Source: Spiroplasma endosymbiont of Danaus chrysippus (GTDB lineage Bacteria; Bacillota_I; Bacilli_A; Mycoplasmatales; VBWQ01). Taken from it: a stretch of DNA of 64,000 bases. This document shows, piece after piece, positions 1 to 10,538 of this stretch (position 1 is its first letter; each line of letters starts with the position of its first letter). Position numbers and translations under genes: made by a program. The stretch is taken from positions 104,159 to 168,158 of the forward strand of contig NZ_CADDIL010000001.1 in the NCBI RefSeq assembly GCF_902809815.1, in the 5' to 3' direction. Under the pieces are notes generated by a model that worked only from the letters and a program-made list of their open reading frames with translations, was not told where the DNA came from and made no database searches.

Positions 1-2
1 AA

Positions 3-1709
3 AAAACAACATCTACAAACAAAATTGACACTGAAACTGGTAAATATATTCCTTATTGAGATAGTAATTTTTTAAATGGAGTAAACTTAGATACTGATAA
101 ATTTTATACTATTGGTAATCCTTATTTTGTATATTTTAATAAAAATAATAAAAAAATAAGAGGTCAGGTTAATGGTTATATTATTAATAATTTAAAATTT
201 AAAAATTTAAGAAATTTAAATGCTTTAATGTATTTTATTTATAATTCTATGAATGAAATTCCTTTATCAATAAGAGAAACCGTTAAAATTCAATTAAATA
301 CTATACCGGTATTTGGTAGTTTTTTTAGTGGTTTTACTGGTGGAATGAATATAGGATTTAAAAAAGTTTCAAATTTATTAATACCAAGATTTGATACTGT
401 TAATTTTTTTATGAGTGCAGAATTATATAAATTTTATACAAACGTTATTTATTCAAGTGCAAAAGAAAAAAATATTATGCCTTATGATGTTTTTAGAAAT
501 GGCACACCCGATTCATTACCAGCAATTTTAGGAACATCAAGTCATATGACAAGTTTTACGTTTAATTTAACGGATAACATTAAACTTTCAACTTATGATA
601 TTGATAATAATAATATTGTTGATACTAAATATATGAATCTAGTTAATATATCACAAAATAATCCAAATAATAATCAACAAATATATTTATTACCACCAGT
701 AGAAGATTTTGATTTACAATCACCAATTTTTAGTAATGATAATTATAATGGTTTTTATATAGATATGATTGATATTTTAGTTCAAGGAAAATGTAACTTT
801 AAATTAACATTTTATAGTATGCCAAATGATTACGAAAGTGCTGTAAGTGATGATTTTAGTATTTGAGCAGGAACATATCAAACGGTTGGTAAAGCAAGTG
901 GTAATATAAGATTGATTAAAAATAACTTTTTACTAGCAAATAATAATTATAGTTTTAAAAATAAATATAATTATCCAAAAGCAGTTAATCCACCACCGCC
1001 AACAGAAATACCACACTCAATATTCATAGATTTATCTGGTCAAAAATTAAATAATAATTTTACTTCTCCATTTGTATCAGATATTTCTAAACGTTATCAA
1101 TATTTTATTTATCCAAATAATACTAATTATCAGTCATGAATAAAAAATATTTCAATTGATTTAACTGATTATGATTATCAAAACGTAAAAGATTTTCTAA
1201 ATGATTATAAAAATTTTGAATTAAATTGAAATATTAGTATATCGGCAATTGAAGGAAATAAAAACAATACCTTTAATAGTAGTAATTCATTTATTATTCC
1301 TGATTTAAAAGATATACCTCAATTCATAGGAGAATATATACCTTATTTTCATGAAAATAATCCAGAAACTTATTATCACTATAATGATAATCAAGAACAT
1401 GAAGGTAATAATTGTAAATTTAAAGTAGAAATTCTTTTATCTCCTAGTTTAAAAGAATATTATATAAAAAATGAACTTGATAGTAATAAATATTATTCAG
1501 TATTAATTGGAGATACAAATAATGTTAGTTCAGATGATACAAGAGTAACTTTTATACAAACTTGATTAATTATGAGTTTTGTAGGTACTAAATTAAATAT
1601 AACTATAAATTTAATTGGTAGTTTGCATATTAATACTGATTATTTAACTAGTGAAATAATTAGTAATATTAACTTTAATAATATACAAATTTCACCAAGA
1701 GTGACATAA
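3..1709 (+). CDS. Phage structural protein, 5' end outside window
   Basis: The frame is open from the left edge to a TAA at 1707-1709, giving 568 visible residues; TGA codons at 57-59, 864-866 and 1137-1139 are read as Trp. The protein is rich in Asn, Ile, Phe, Ser and Tyr. It looks beta-rich, with no coiled coil; the only hydrophobic patch is a Gly/Phe-rich stretch (GSFFSGFTGGMNIGF) about 105-120 residues in. I recognise no family. It is followed after 23 nt by a scaffold-like gene and the capsid gene on the same strand, so a virion role (tail, collar or portal-side component) is inferred from context only. Confidence 0.7.
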
Positions 1710-1732
1710 CAGTTAGAAAGGTGGTGGTAATT

Positions 1733-2212
1733 ATGTTAAATGAAAATGAAATGAAAGAAGGTAATACTATGGAAGAAAAAGAAAAAGATGAAGAACAAGA
1801 AGAAAATAAAGAAGAAGTAAAATCAGAAGAAAATACTGAAAAAGAATCTGAAGAGAAAAAAGAATCAGAAACTGAAGAATCTAAAGAACCAACTTTAGAA
1901 GAAAAATATAAAGAATTAGAAGAAAAATATAATGCTTTATATAAAGAAAAAACTGATAAAGATAGAGAAATTAGACATTCAGAAAGTTATAAAAAATATG
2001 ATTTATCACAAGAAAATATTAATTTATTAAAAAGATATCTTGGTGATAAAGAAGATATTGAAGAAGAATTATCATTATTAAATAAAGATTTTCCACATTT
2101 ATTTAATAAAAATAAAGATACAAATATTAGTAATTCTTTAGATGTAAAAGATAAATTTAAAGAAGAAAAAGAAGATGAAGTAGATACTAGAAAAATAGGA
2201 ATGGTAGGTTAA
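1733..2212 (+). CDS. Acidic coiled-coil protein, probable phage scaffold
   Basis: This encodes 159 residues starting at ATG 1733, which has AGAAAGGTGG about 8 nt upstream; a GTG at 1721 lies inside that ribosome binding site and is not preferred. The first ~75 residues are almost only Glu, Lys, Ser, Thr and Asn (low-complexity acidic). They are followed by an alpha-helical segment with heptad-like spacing (EEKYKELEEKYNALYKEK). A small, highly charged helical protein directly before the major capsid gene is the usual place and character of a capsid scaffold in tailed phages. That assignment rests on position and composition, not on a family match. Confidence 0.6.
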   Translation: MLNENEMKEGNTMEEKEKDEEQEENKEEVKSEENTEKESEEKKESETEESKEPTLEEKYKELEEKYNALYKEKTDKDREIRHSESYKKYDLSQENINLLKRYLGDKEDIEEELSLLNKDFPHLFNKNKDTNISNSLDVKDKFKEEKEDEVDTRKIGMVG

Positions 2213-2215
2213 ATT

Positions 2216-2350
2216 ATGGATTATAGTATGCATGAATTACTTAGTCAAATTGATTTAGTAAGAAAATCATTAATTATTATTAATGATAATAATTTAAAAA
2301 AATTACAAGTAGAAGATTTATTAATTGAATTATTAATGAAATTAAAATAA
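2216..2350 (+). CDS. Small phage ORF between scaffold and capsid genes
   Basis: A 44-residue ORF (begins MDYSMHELLSQIDLV, ends in a Leu-rich helix LIELLMKLK) starts 3 nt after the upstream stop and ends 18 nt before the capsid start. There is no strong ribosome binding site, so translational coupling to the upstream gene is likely. It is predicted to be entirely helical. Function unknown. Its tight packing in the late operon argues that it is real. Confidence 0.55.
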   Translation: MDYSMHELLSQIDLVRKSLIIINDNNLKKLQVEDLLIELLMKLK

Positions 2351-2368
2351 GGAAAAGGTGAAATAAAA

Positions 2369-3559
2369 ATGGCAATTATTACAACACAATCAACAACAAT
2401 TAATGACCCTAGTAATCCAACTGGGAAATTAGATTTATCAGTAAAATATATTAAAAATTTAAAAGTTTTATTATCAAAAAGAGTAGCATTAATTAATGCA
2501 ACAGTAGAAAATAGAGAACAATTAGATGCTGGTACTGCTATTTATAATATTACTAAAAAAAATCTTACAGATGATTATAATGCTGGTGCTGGTGCTAATG
2601 ATTTAACAGCCACAAGAGTTGAACAAATTTTATTAGATAAAAAGAAACAAATTGTTTTTGAAGAAGAAACATTAGATTTAAAAAGATTAGGTGCAAAATA
2701 TGAAGATGGTAATGTTCTTGTATCAGATAGTTTAGCATCTAGTTGAATTGATGCAAAAGCAAAAACAGTAGAAACTTATTTAGTAGCAAAATTATTATCA
2801 TTAGCAGTTAAAACAGCAAAAGATAATGAAATTATTAAAATTGCATTACCAAGTACACCAAAAATAGATGATTATAGAATGTTATTATGATTAAAAATAT
2901 CAAATACATTAGCAACATTAAAAGCAAGAATTACTGATGAATATATTGGTACAGATGAAGAAGATTATACATTATGAGTATCTAGTTTTTTTAAACCATT
3001 AGTATTATTATCAACAACTACATTAGGTAGTGATAGTGCAAGTCAAGCATTAAAAGATGGTAAAATTGTAGAAATTGGTGGTATTAAAATTGTAGAATGT
3101 CCGTGATTAGGTAGAAATTATCCCGCTGGAGTTATTGATAAAAAAGAAGGATTTAATTTTTTAGGATGTGATGCTGTATTAGTGCATAAAGAAGCATTAG
3201 CATTTCCATTTAATCGTGGTCAAGATAATATTTTTGTTTTACAAACTAATGGTAATATTAAGAATTTTCATAAGTTTTTAGTTTCAGAAGGTAAAGCATT
3301 ACGTCCAGATTTAGTTAAAGGATTTACAGTTACTTCAAGTATTGATATTGCAACAGCAATTGAATTTACTAATTTAGGTGCTATTACTATGGCTGGTGCA
3401 ACACCAACAGCAGATGAAGTTGAAAAAGCAATTCTTGCTAAAAATCCTAATTATGTTAAAGGTAATGCTAATTTTTCAGATTTAACAGCAACAAGTGCTA
3501 ATGTTGAAGGTAAAACTTTATATGATGGTTCTTTACAAGTAACTTTTACAAAGAAGTAA
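2369..3559 (+). CDS. Phage major capsid protein
   Basis: This encodes 396 residues with a clear ribosome binding site (GGAAAAGGTG) before ATG 2369. Length, position after the scaffold-like gene and overall pattern fit an HK97-fold major capsid protein. The N-terminal helix/E-loop part has DPSNPTGKLDLSVKYIKNL and the core has WVSSFFKPLVLLSTTTLGSDSASQALKDGKI and IGGIKIVECPWLGRNYP. The core ends near residue 335. Residues ~337-396 form a separate module (GAITMAGATPTADEVEKAI, KNPNY, then beta strands ending in VTFTKK). This resembles the small repeat modules of spiroplasma surface proteins and may be a capsid decoration. The capsid call is fairly secure; the module call is inference. Confidence 0.8.
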
Positions 3560-3564
3560 TTTAA

Positions 3565-4347
3565 ATGCCTATTATCTTACTTTTAAGAATGATATTAGAA
3601 ACTGCTGTTAGTGATATTCAAACTGCTGAATTAATAGAAAAATTTAAAAAAAGTAATTCATTATTTAATAGTTTTTTAAAAAATCCAGCAGGAATATTAA
3701 AAAATCAATTAATGTCAAAAGTATTAGGACAAGGCAAATCTCAAAAAGAATTATCTGAATTTCAACAAGTTTTACAAAAATTAACTAATTTACCAGTAAT
3801 TCATAAAAAAATAATGACACATATTACTAATAATAATATTGCTAAATTACAACATATTCAAAAACAATATTTAACTGGTAAAGGATTAATGCAAAAAGGT
3901 AAAGAAATAATAATGAATGCTATTAATGAAAATTTTGCTGATAGTGTTATTGGAGTTTATATTAATCTTTCTAGTAGTGCATTAGCGGGTGGTATATGAA
4001 CTCCAGTAATACAACAACAATCTGGTACTTATGGTATTGCTACATTAACTTATAGAACTAATTTATCTAAAAGTTATGATTATTTTATGGTCACAAGAGA
4101 AACTTGAATTGATATGTGTAAAGCAAAAAGTATGTATGGTACTGGTGCTAATAGTGTATTTATTAGAGAATATGCCAATGGTGGTTTATCTAAAACTGAT
4201 AGAGAAAAAAGAGTTAGAACTAATGTTAAAAATATGAATAAAAAAGTTACTCAACAAGGAAAATATAAATCTGTTATTGGTGTAGTTAATAAATCACAAG
4301 CAGTACAAGGATATGGAAGGTATAAAGATTATGGAAAACAAAAATAA
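3565..4347 (+). CDS. Phage head-associated protein of unknown function
   Basis: This encodes 260 residues starting at ATG 3565, 5 nt after the capsid stop; ATG 3589 is an alternative start. Its first ~135 residues are helical. After the Trp encoded by TGA at 3997-3999 comes a beta-rich segment (IATLTYRTNL, YDYFMVTRETW, NSVFIREY), and then a basic tail rich in Lys, Asn and Gly. The beta segment vaguely recalls the KTSC fold found in phage proteins, which I cannot confirm. The gene overlaps the next by 17 nt. A minor head or head-completion protein is plausible from its place after the capsid gene. Confidence 0.6.
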
Positions 4348-6142
4348 TATTGATTGAAATGTAAATTTAAATTATATTACAAAAGATGATTTAAAAACTA
4401 TATATGGTTTTATACCAGATGCTGACCAAACGACAATTGATAATACTAAAACTGATTTTACTATTATGGCTATTGCTATATCAAGTGAAAGAATTAATAC
4501 TATTACTGGTAATCAAATTGAAGTAATAGGATTTAAAAATCTTAATGAAACTCAACAACAATTAGTTAAAAGAGCAACAGCAAGAATGACTATATATTAT
4601 TTAACTGATGGAATGGCATTTATTAGAAGTAGTGTATCTATTAGTGGTAATGGTTTATCAAGTAGTATTAGTCCACCAACTGAACCAGATTATGTATTAA
4701 TGGAAGTATATAATTTATTACAACAATCAAATTTACATACTCCAAGAAAAGCAATTAATAATCCTATTTCATGTAATACAGATAATTTTAATACACCTAG
4801 TATTTTTGATGAAAGTGATACAAGAGTAATAACATGAGATTCTGGTAATAAAACATTTTTACAAAAAATTGGAATAATTGAAGGTACTGGTATAAAAATA
4901 GATGATATTACTGATACTATACCTAAATTAAAAATTCATGTTGATAGTAATATTGATTCATTATGAGAAGTTGATAAAGATAATCCTAATTTTATTAAAC
5001 CAAAAGATGATAAAGGTATTGATGTTAATGGGAGAAGAATTATTGATGTTGGTACACCTACATTTTTAAGTGATGCTACAACTAAAGTATATGTTGATAA
5101 TTTATTAGATAAAAAACAAGATAAATTAATTGCTGGTGAAAATATTACTATTGATAAAGAAACTAATACTATTAGTGCTACTGGTGGTAGTAGTGAATCA
5201 TTATGAGAAGTAGACCCTAATAGTCCAAATATTATTCAACCTAAAGAAAAAAGAATTATTACTTCAAATAATACTAGAATTGTTGATATAGGTGAACCAG
5301 AACAAGAAAAAGATGCAACTACAAAACAATATGTTGATAATTTATTAGATAAAAAGCAAGATAAAGAAAAGTGATTAATAGTTGCTACAAGTGTTATAAA
5401 TGGAGTTAATCAAACTATTACATATGATTGTAAAGAAAATAAAAGATATCGTATATGATTTAATTATGGTATTAGAAGACAAACATTAATATTATCTGAT
5501 ATTTATATTTATGAAGAATTTATTTATTCAAAAGGAAGTAATACTGAATTAACATTTGATATAAATCATTCTCAACCTTATTTAATTTGTAATAGAACAA
5601 ATACTCCAATATTTACTTGATTAGCTGGAAATACAAGAAACGGTAATTTATGAAAATTAGAAGAATTAGAAGAAAATAATGAAAATATTTATAAAATTAC
5701 TAGTAATACATTAAATATTATTTCACCAAATAAAATTAATATGAATAAACCAATAAAAATTATTTCTAATAATTTAGAAACAAATGAAATTGAAGAAAAT
5801 TGTTGAGATATTGAATTAAAAAATAATCCAATTCCAAGTATTCCAAAATGAAAAGAAGTAGGAACAAAAATTAATATAAATCATATTAAATATACTTTTA
5901 AATCAAATACTAAATATAAAATTTATTATAATTTTGAAAGTCAATCAAGTAATAAAAAATTTGCTTTTATGTGTAAAGAATTTTTATATGGTGAGTTAAA
6001 TAAAGAGGTTCAAACTTTGGATTGAGATAAAGTTAATGATAGAATAATAATTTCTTTACAAATGCAAAATGATACCATTGCTATCGTTAGTGACCCTACA
6101 AGATTTGGCCAACTTTTAAAATTAGAAGAATTACAGGAATAA
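4331..6142 (+). CDS. Chimeric head-tail connector / tail-fibre protein
   Basis: This encodes 603 residues in one frame, with several TGA-encoded Trp. Residues ~1-150 look like a Gp6/YqbG-type head-tail connector: start YITKDDLKTIYGFIPDAD, then SSERINTITGNQI, GFKNLNETQQQLVKRATARM, a helix, and late VYNLLQQSNLHTPRKA. Residues ~210-345 hold two copies of an 80-residue repeat. Each has SLWEVD (210 and 290), an I-D-[VI]-G-x-P strand, DATTK-x-YVD (248 and 328) and NLLDKKQDK. This DATTKxYVD pattern is typical of tail-fibre and receptor-binding shafts. The remaining ~250 residues are a beta-rich tip containing two further short beta units. Its start lies inside the upstream gene, suggesting coupling. 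Confidence 0.7.
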
Positions 6143-6146
6143 TATT

Positions 6147-6269
6147 ATGTTTTTTAAAATTATAAAGATTATTTTAGGTTTAATAGGAGTTTTATTATCT
6201 TCTGCGGTTGCTGGTTTAATTATATTCATTATTGTAAAAATTGTATTAAAAATTAATCAAATTTTTTAG
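6147..6269 (+). CDS. Tiny one-helix membrane protein
   Basis: A 40-residue ORF begins 4 nt after the fibre gene. It has a short basic start (MFFKIIKII) followed by one strongly hydrophobic segment of about 25 residues (LGLIGVLLSSAVAGLIIFII) and a VKIVLKINQIF end. With the next gene it forms a pair of tiny membrane proteins after the tail genes, the usual place for holins in tailed phages. In a wall-less host a holin/endolysin pair would lack a wall target, so an alternative role in egress or the virion is equally possible. Confidence 0.55.
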   Translation: MFFKIIKIILGLIGVLLSSAVAGLIIFIIVKIVLKINQIF

Positions 6270-6285
6270 AAAGGTGGTGATTAAT

Positions 6286-6492
6286 ATGGATACTACAACA
6301 ATTATTATAGTTGCTAATTTATGTATTAATGGGGGTTATGTTTTAATTAAATTAGGAAAAGCATTAGTTGCATTTGGTAAATCTTTAACAGACCCTAATA
6401 AAAAAGAACTTAAAAAACAAAATAAAATTAATAAATTACAAAGTAAATTAAATTCTATTAATAAAAAAGAAGAAGTAAAAAGTATTTATTAA
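6286..6492 (+). CDS. Small membrane protein with basic tail (holin-like)
   Basis: This encodes 68 residues starting at ATG 6286, with AAAGGTGG 9 nt upstream; the GTG at 6274 belongs to the ribosome binding site. An N-terminal hydrophobic stretch (TTIIIVANLCINGGYVLIKLG, about residues 3-23) and a weaker second one are followed by a Lys/Asn-rich cytoplasmic tail. It is the last gene of the late module and is followed by a hairpin terminator. Holin-like by size, topology and position only. Confidence 0.55.
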   Translation: MDTTTIIIVANLCINGGYVLIKLGKALVAFGKSLTDPNKKELKKQNKINKLQSKLNSINKKEEVKSIY

Positions 6493-6497
6493 TAATA

Positions 6498-6524
6498 AAA
6501 AATGCCTATATTAAAGGCATTTTT
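6498..6524 (+). terminator. Terminator at end of late module
   Basis: A perfect 10-bp stem (6498-6507 with 6515-6524) encloses a 7-nt loop, and the T-run forms the end of the 3' arm. It separates the late operon from converging minus-strand genes and is probably bidirectional. IS256 copy 1 inserted exactly at its 3' edge; the target duplication GCATTTTT is part of the arm. Confidence 0.75.
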
Positions 6525-7899
6525 GGGAATGTTTAGTAATCTGTGTGACTTACAAAAATAACTATGTTTAATTAATTCTAGTAAATATAATTTATATATC
6601 TAGAAAGAGTGAGTTACAGATGGCTAAAAAAGATAATCTTAATAACAATGATCCAATATCAAAAGCAGTAGATTTATTATTAGAAAATACTGAGGATTTA
6701 ACAACAGTTTTTAAAGAGGGAGGCTTATATAAAGAATTAACTAAACGATTGGTAGAAAAAATGTTGAATTCTGAGATGCAAAATTATTTAGGACACGAAA
6801 GAAATCAACGCAGTAATAATGACAATGTTCGTAATGGTACAACATCAAAAAAATTAATAACTCAACAAGGTAAAATTGAAATTGATGTACCAAGAGATCG
6901 CAATAGTAATTTTGAACCAGTAATAATCACAAAAAGACAGAGAAGATTTGATGGTTTTGATCAACAAGTTCTTTCACTATATGCAAAAGGTATGACTTTA
7001 TCAGATATTAGAATGCAGTTGCAAGAGTTATATGATGGCGCAGATATTAGCGAAAGCGTAATTAGTCAAATTACTGATGATGTCATTGATGATGTCAAAG
7101 CATGGCAAAATCGTCCATTAGATAGTGTTTATCCAATCATTTATTTTGATTGTATCGTAGTTAAAGTACGTCAGGATAAACGTATTATTAACAAATCAGT
7201 TTATATAGCTTTAGGAGTTGATTTAGAAGGTAAAAAAGATGTTTTAGGTTTATGAATTAGTGAAAATGAAGGTGCTAAATTCTGATTAAATAATTTTACA
7301 GAAATGAAAAATCGAGGCTTAAATGATATTCTTATTGCTTGTAGTGATAATTTAACAGGCATGTCAGAGGCAATACAATCAGTTTATCCTAAAACTGAAC
7401 ATCAATTATGCATAGTTCATCAAATTAGAAATAGCTTAAAATATGTTTCATACAAACATCGAAAGTCTCTAGTTATCGATTTAAAGCCAATTTATACAGC
7501 ATGTAGTGAAGAACAAGCAATGCAAGCTTTAGAATCATTTGAAAGTAAATGAAATAAACAATATCCACAAATTGCTAAATCTTGATATAAAAATTGAGAA
7601 AATTTAATGGTTTTTATTAGTTATCCAGCAGAAATTAAAAGGGTAATTTATACTACAAATGCTATTGAATCTGTTAATAGCCAATTACGAAAAGTTATTA
7701 GAAATAAAAAAGTTTTTCCTAATGATATGGCAGTTTTTAAAATTTTTTACTTAGCAATTGAAAATATCACAAAAAAATGAACATTGCCTATTCAAAATTG
7801 AAATACAGCAATTGCTCATTTTATGATAAAATTTGAAGACAGAATTAATCTGAACTAGTACTTTGTAAAACAAAGAAACACAGATTACTAAAAAGCCTC
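6525..7899 (+). mobile_element. IS256-family element, copy 1
   Basis: A 1375-bp element carries related terminal inverted repeats: the left end begins GGGAATGTTTAGTAATCTG, and the right end read inward begins GAGGCTTTTTAGTAATCTG. It is flanked by a perfect 8-bp duplication GCATTTTT (6517-6524 and 7900-7907). A single transposase gene fills it. Length, transposase and 8-bp duplication are typical of the IS256 family. The intact duplication and near-identity to three other copies in this window indicate recent movement. Confidence 0.95.
6620..7858 (+). CDS. IS256-family (mutator-type) transposase
   Basis: This encodes 412 residues when TGA is read as Trp. The DDE catalytic triad is visible: D177 (IYFDCIVV), D243 (ACSDNLTGM) and E350 ([14 protein letters not shown]), with the family's CIVHQIRNS motif between. 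The N-terminal part ([27 protein letters not shown]) matches the mutator-type DNA-binding region. A -10-like TATAAT lies at 6586-6591 and an AGAAAGAGTGAG ribosome binding site precedes ATG 6620. It appears intact. Confidence 0.95.
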
Positions 7900-7912
7900 G
7901 CATTTTTTAATT

Positions 7913-8695
7913 TTATAAATGATGATGACTATAATCTCAATTTAATGAAGCATTATCTCTATCAAATAATATTTCACTTATATCACTGCCATAATTACTT
8001 ACATTATCATTTACTAATCTTGCAGTTTCATTATTAAATGGTGTTTCTTGTATTTCTTGAATATGATTTGTAGTTTCCATAGGTAGTAAATTATGAATAA
8101 TTTCACTTGCACCAGCAATTATGGTAGGTACTGCATAAGCATTATTAAAATCATTATTAATACCCATAGCAACACCACTTGATATTAAACAACCACCAGT
8201 AGCTATATTAGTAATTCTTCTTATAGATTCAAAACGATTAGGTATTAATTCAGTAATACCAGCAACCAAACTAGCAATACCATATGAATTTAAACTAATA
8301 AATGTATCTCAATCCATTAAATTATTAGGGTTATTATTTACTACAAATAATAAATCTGGTGGAAAAGGGTCTACTGTTGTTGTAGTAATAGGATTTTCTG
8401 TTGGATTAGGGTTAATATTATTGGTAACAAACTTTGAATAATTAACTAAACCAATTGTTCCTAAACCTAATAATATTTTTTTAGAACTATTAATTAATTT
8501 AGTTTTAGTATTTGGTCTTTGATTTAAATTTCATATATCTAAACCTAATTTTTTACCAAATAATAAACTATTAATTGAACCTAATATTGGATTTGCAATT
8601 ACTTGACCATAATAAGCACTTGTACCAATCATTGCACAAATAGGACTTATACCAATTCTTATTAATTTTGTTAAAGTATAATTATTTGTTTCCAT
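7913..8695 (-). CDS. Phage-region membrane protein, unknown
   Basis: This encodes 260 residues with AAAGGAGAA upstream of ATG (8693-8695). Hydrophobic or Gly/Ala-rich segments occur near residues 10-30 (IGISPICAMIGTSAYYG), 75-90 (ILLGLGTIGLV), 145-160 and 170-210 (ATGGCLISSGVAMGI, AVPTIIAGASEII). A Thr/Pro/Asn-rich stretch lies near 100-125 and an acidic tail ends in HHHL. This suggests a membrane-active or membrane-inserted phage protein. I recognise no family. The stop lies only 14 nt from IS256 copy 1, so the gene was just missed by that insertion. Confidence 0.7.
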
Positions 8696-8841
8696 TTTTA
8701 TTCTCCTTTTATAAATTTAAATTGCATATGTCCAATAGTATCTCTATTATTACCAACTATAATTAAATATCCAGTTTGATTATTTTCTAAAATTCATGAA
8801 TAAAAAATATCTTGTGGATATAATTTTGGATATAAATTTAA

Positions 8842-10216
8842 GAGGCTTTTTAGTAATCTGTGTTTCTTTGTTTTACAAAGTACTAGTTCAGATTAATTCT
8901 GTCTTCAAATTTTATCATAAAATGAGCAATTGCTGTATTTCAATTTTGAATAGGCAATGTTCATTTTTTTGTGATATTTTCAATTGCTAAGTAAAAAATT
9001 TTAAAAACTGCCATATCATTAGGAAAAACTTTTTTATTTCTAATAACTTTTCGTAATTGGCTATTAACAGATTCAATAGCATTTGTAGTATAAATTACCC
9101 TTTTAATTTCTGCTGGATAACTAATAAAAACCATTAAATTTTCTCAATTTTTATATCAAGATTTAGCAATTTGTGGATATTGTTTATTTCATTTACTTTC
9201 AAATGATTCTAAAGCTTGCATTGCTTGTTCTTCACTACATGCTGTATAAATTGGCTTTAAATCGATAACTAGAGACTTTCGATGTTTGTATGAAACATAT
9301 TTTAAGCTATTTCTAATTTGATGAACTATGCATAATTGATGTTCAGTTTTAGGATAAACTGATTGTATTGCCTCTGACATGCCTGTTAAATTATCACTAC
9401 AAGCAATAAGAATATCATTTAAGCCTCGATTTTTCATTTCTGTAAAATTATTTAATCAGAATTTAGCACCTTCATTTTCACTAATTCATAAACCTAAAAC
9501 ATCTTTTTTACCTTCTAAATCAACTCCTAAAGCTATATAAACTGATTTGTTAATAATACGTTTATCCTGACGTACTTTAACTACGATACAATCAAAATAA
9601 ATGATTGGATAAACACTATCTAATGGACGATTTTGCCATGCTTTGACATCATCAATGACATCATCAGTAATTTGACTAATTACGCTTTCGCTAATATCTG
9701 CGCCATCATATAACTCTTGCAACTGCATTCTAATATCTGATAAAGTCATACCTTTTGCATATAGTGAAAGAACTTGTTGATCAAAACCATCAAATCTTCT
9801 CTGTCTTTTTGTGATTATTACTGGTTCAAAATTACTATTACGATCTCTTGGTACATCAATTTCAATTTTACCTTGTTGAGTTATTAATTTTTTTGATGTT
9901 GTACCATTACGAACATTGTCATTATTACTGCGTTGATTTCTTTCGTGTCCTAAATAATTTTGCATCTCAGAATTCAACATTTTTTCTACCAATCGTTTAG
10001 TTAATTCTTTATATAAGCCTCCCTCTTTAAAAACTGTTGTTAAATCCTCAGTATTTTCTAATAATAAATCTACTGCTTTTGATATTGGATCATTGTTATT
10101 AAGATTATCTTTTTTAGCCATCTGTAACTCACTCTTTCTAGATATATAAATTATATTTACTAGAATTAATTAAACATAGTTATTTTTGTAAGTCACACAG
10201 ATTACTAAACATTCCC
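8842..10216 (-). mobile_element. IS256-family element, copy 2
   Basis: A 1375-bp element in minus orientation has the same ends as copy 1 and is flanked by a perfect 8-bp duplication AAATTTAA (8834-8841 and 10217-10224). It splits an 85-codon gene. It is in inverted orientation to copies 1 and 3, so recombination could invert the 0.9-kb and 0.3-kb segments between them. Confidence 0.95.
8883..10121 (-). CDS. IS256-family transposase
   Basis: The 412-residue product appears the same as in copy 1 over the stretches compared, with the DDE residues in the same places (D177, D243, E350). It starts at ATG 10121 with the AGAAAGAGTGAG site and is intact. Confidence 0.95.
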
Positions 10217-10367
10217 AAATTTAATGCTAATAAATAACATAAAGCATCTTCTTTATTTTTTAATAATTCTACTGTTCGACATTTTATTTCTTTAGGACTT
10301 TTTTCATTATAAAATCATTCAGTTCTAATGTTTCTCATTATTTCACTTCCTTTTATGAACTCATCAG

Positions 10368-10430
10368 CACCGTAATAAACGGTGGACTATAGAATTATAA
10401 TGTTATCCAAATTTTTAATAATTCTATAGT
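10368..10430. promoter_or_regulatory. Inverted repeats upstream of the split 85-codon gene
   Basis: Two hairpins sit just upstream of the minus-strand ATG at 10338. One is CACCG-TTTATTA-CGGTG (10368-10384). The other is a perfect 13-bp inverted repeat ACTATAGAATTAT (10386-10398 with 10418-10430, 19-nt spacer). They could be a terminator or attenuator or an operator for the minus-strand module. A second inverted pair (TTGACATAT 10465-10473, ATATGTCAA 10517-10525) lies further upstream. The remainder of 10431-10538 shows no gene. Confidence 0.4.
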
Positions 10431-10538
10431 TTCGTTCTGTATAAAATAAAATTTAGGACTTACATTGACATATTTTAAGCAAGAATAAAAAATAGGGAAT
10501 AGGAGTCAAAAAGGGTATATGTCAAATGCCTAAATATT

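Larger units (their letters stand above)
8698..10338 (-). pseudogene. Small gene split by IS256 copy 2
   Basis: The 5' part starts at ATG 10338 (AAGGAAGTGA upstream) and runs to the insertion at 10217. The 3' part is 8698-8841. Removing the IS and one copy of the target duplication (AAATTTAA) rejoins an exact 85-residue frame, beginning MRNIRTEWFYNEKSPKEIKC and ending MQFKFIKGE. Its stop overlaps the ribosome binding site of the membrane-protein gene downstream. Function unknown; it is a small soluble protein, presumably of the phage early or middle operon. The exact reconstruction makes the gene call strong. Confidence 0.8.

Noticed and set aside
866-1139. Apparent breaks at TGA codons in most genes
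   Set aside because: They fall at conserved Trp positions in enolase, PfkA, TpiA and others, so TGA encodes Trp and the genes are whole.
10340-10375. CTGATGAG followed by GAAA on the minus strand, resembling a hammerhead ribozyme core
   Set aside because: Stem II cannot form between the two boxes and no cleavage-site stem III is present; the bases serve as ribosome binding site context.
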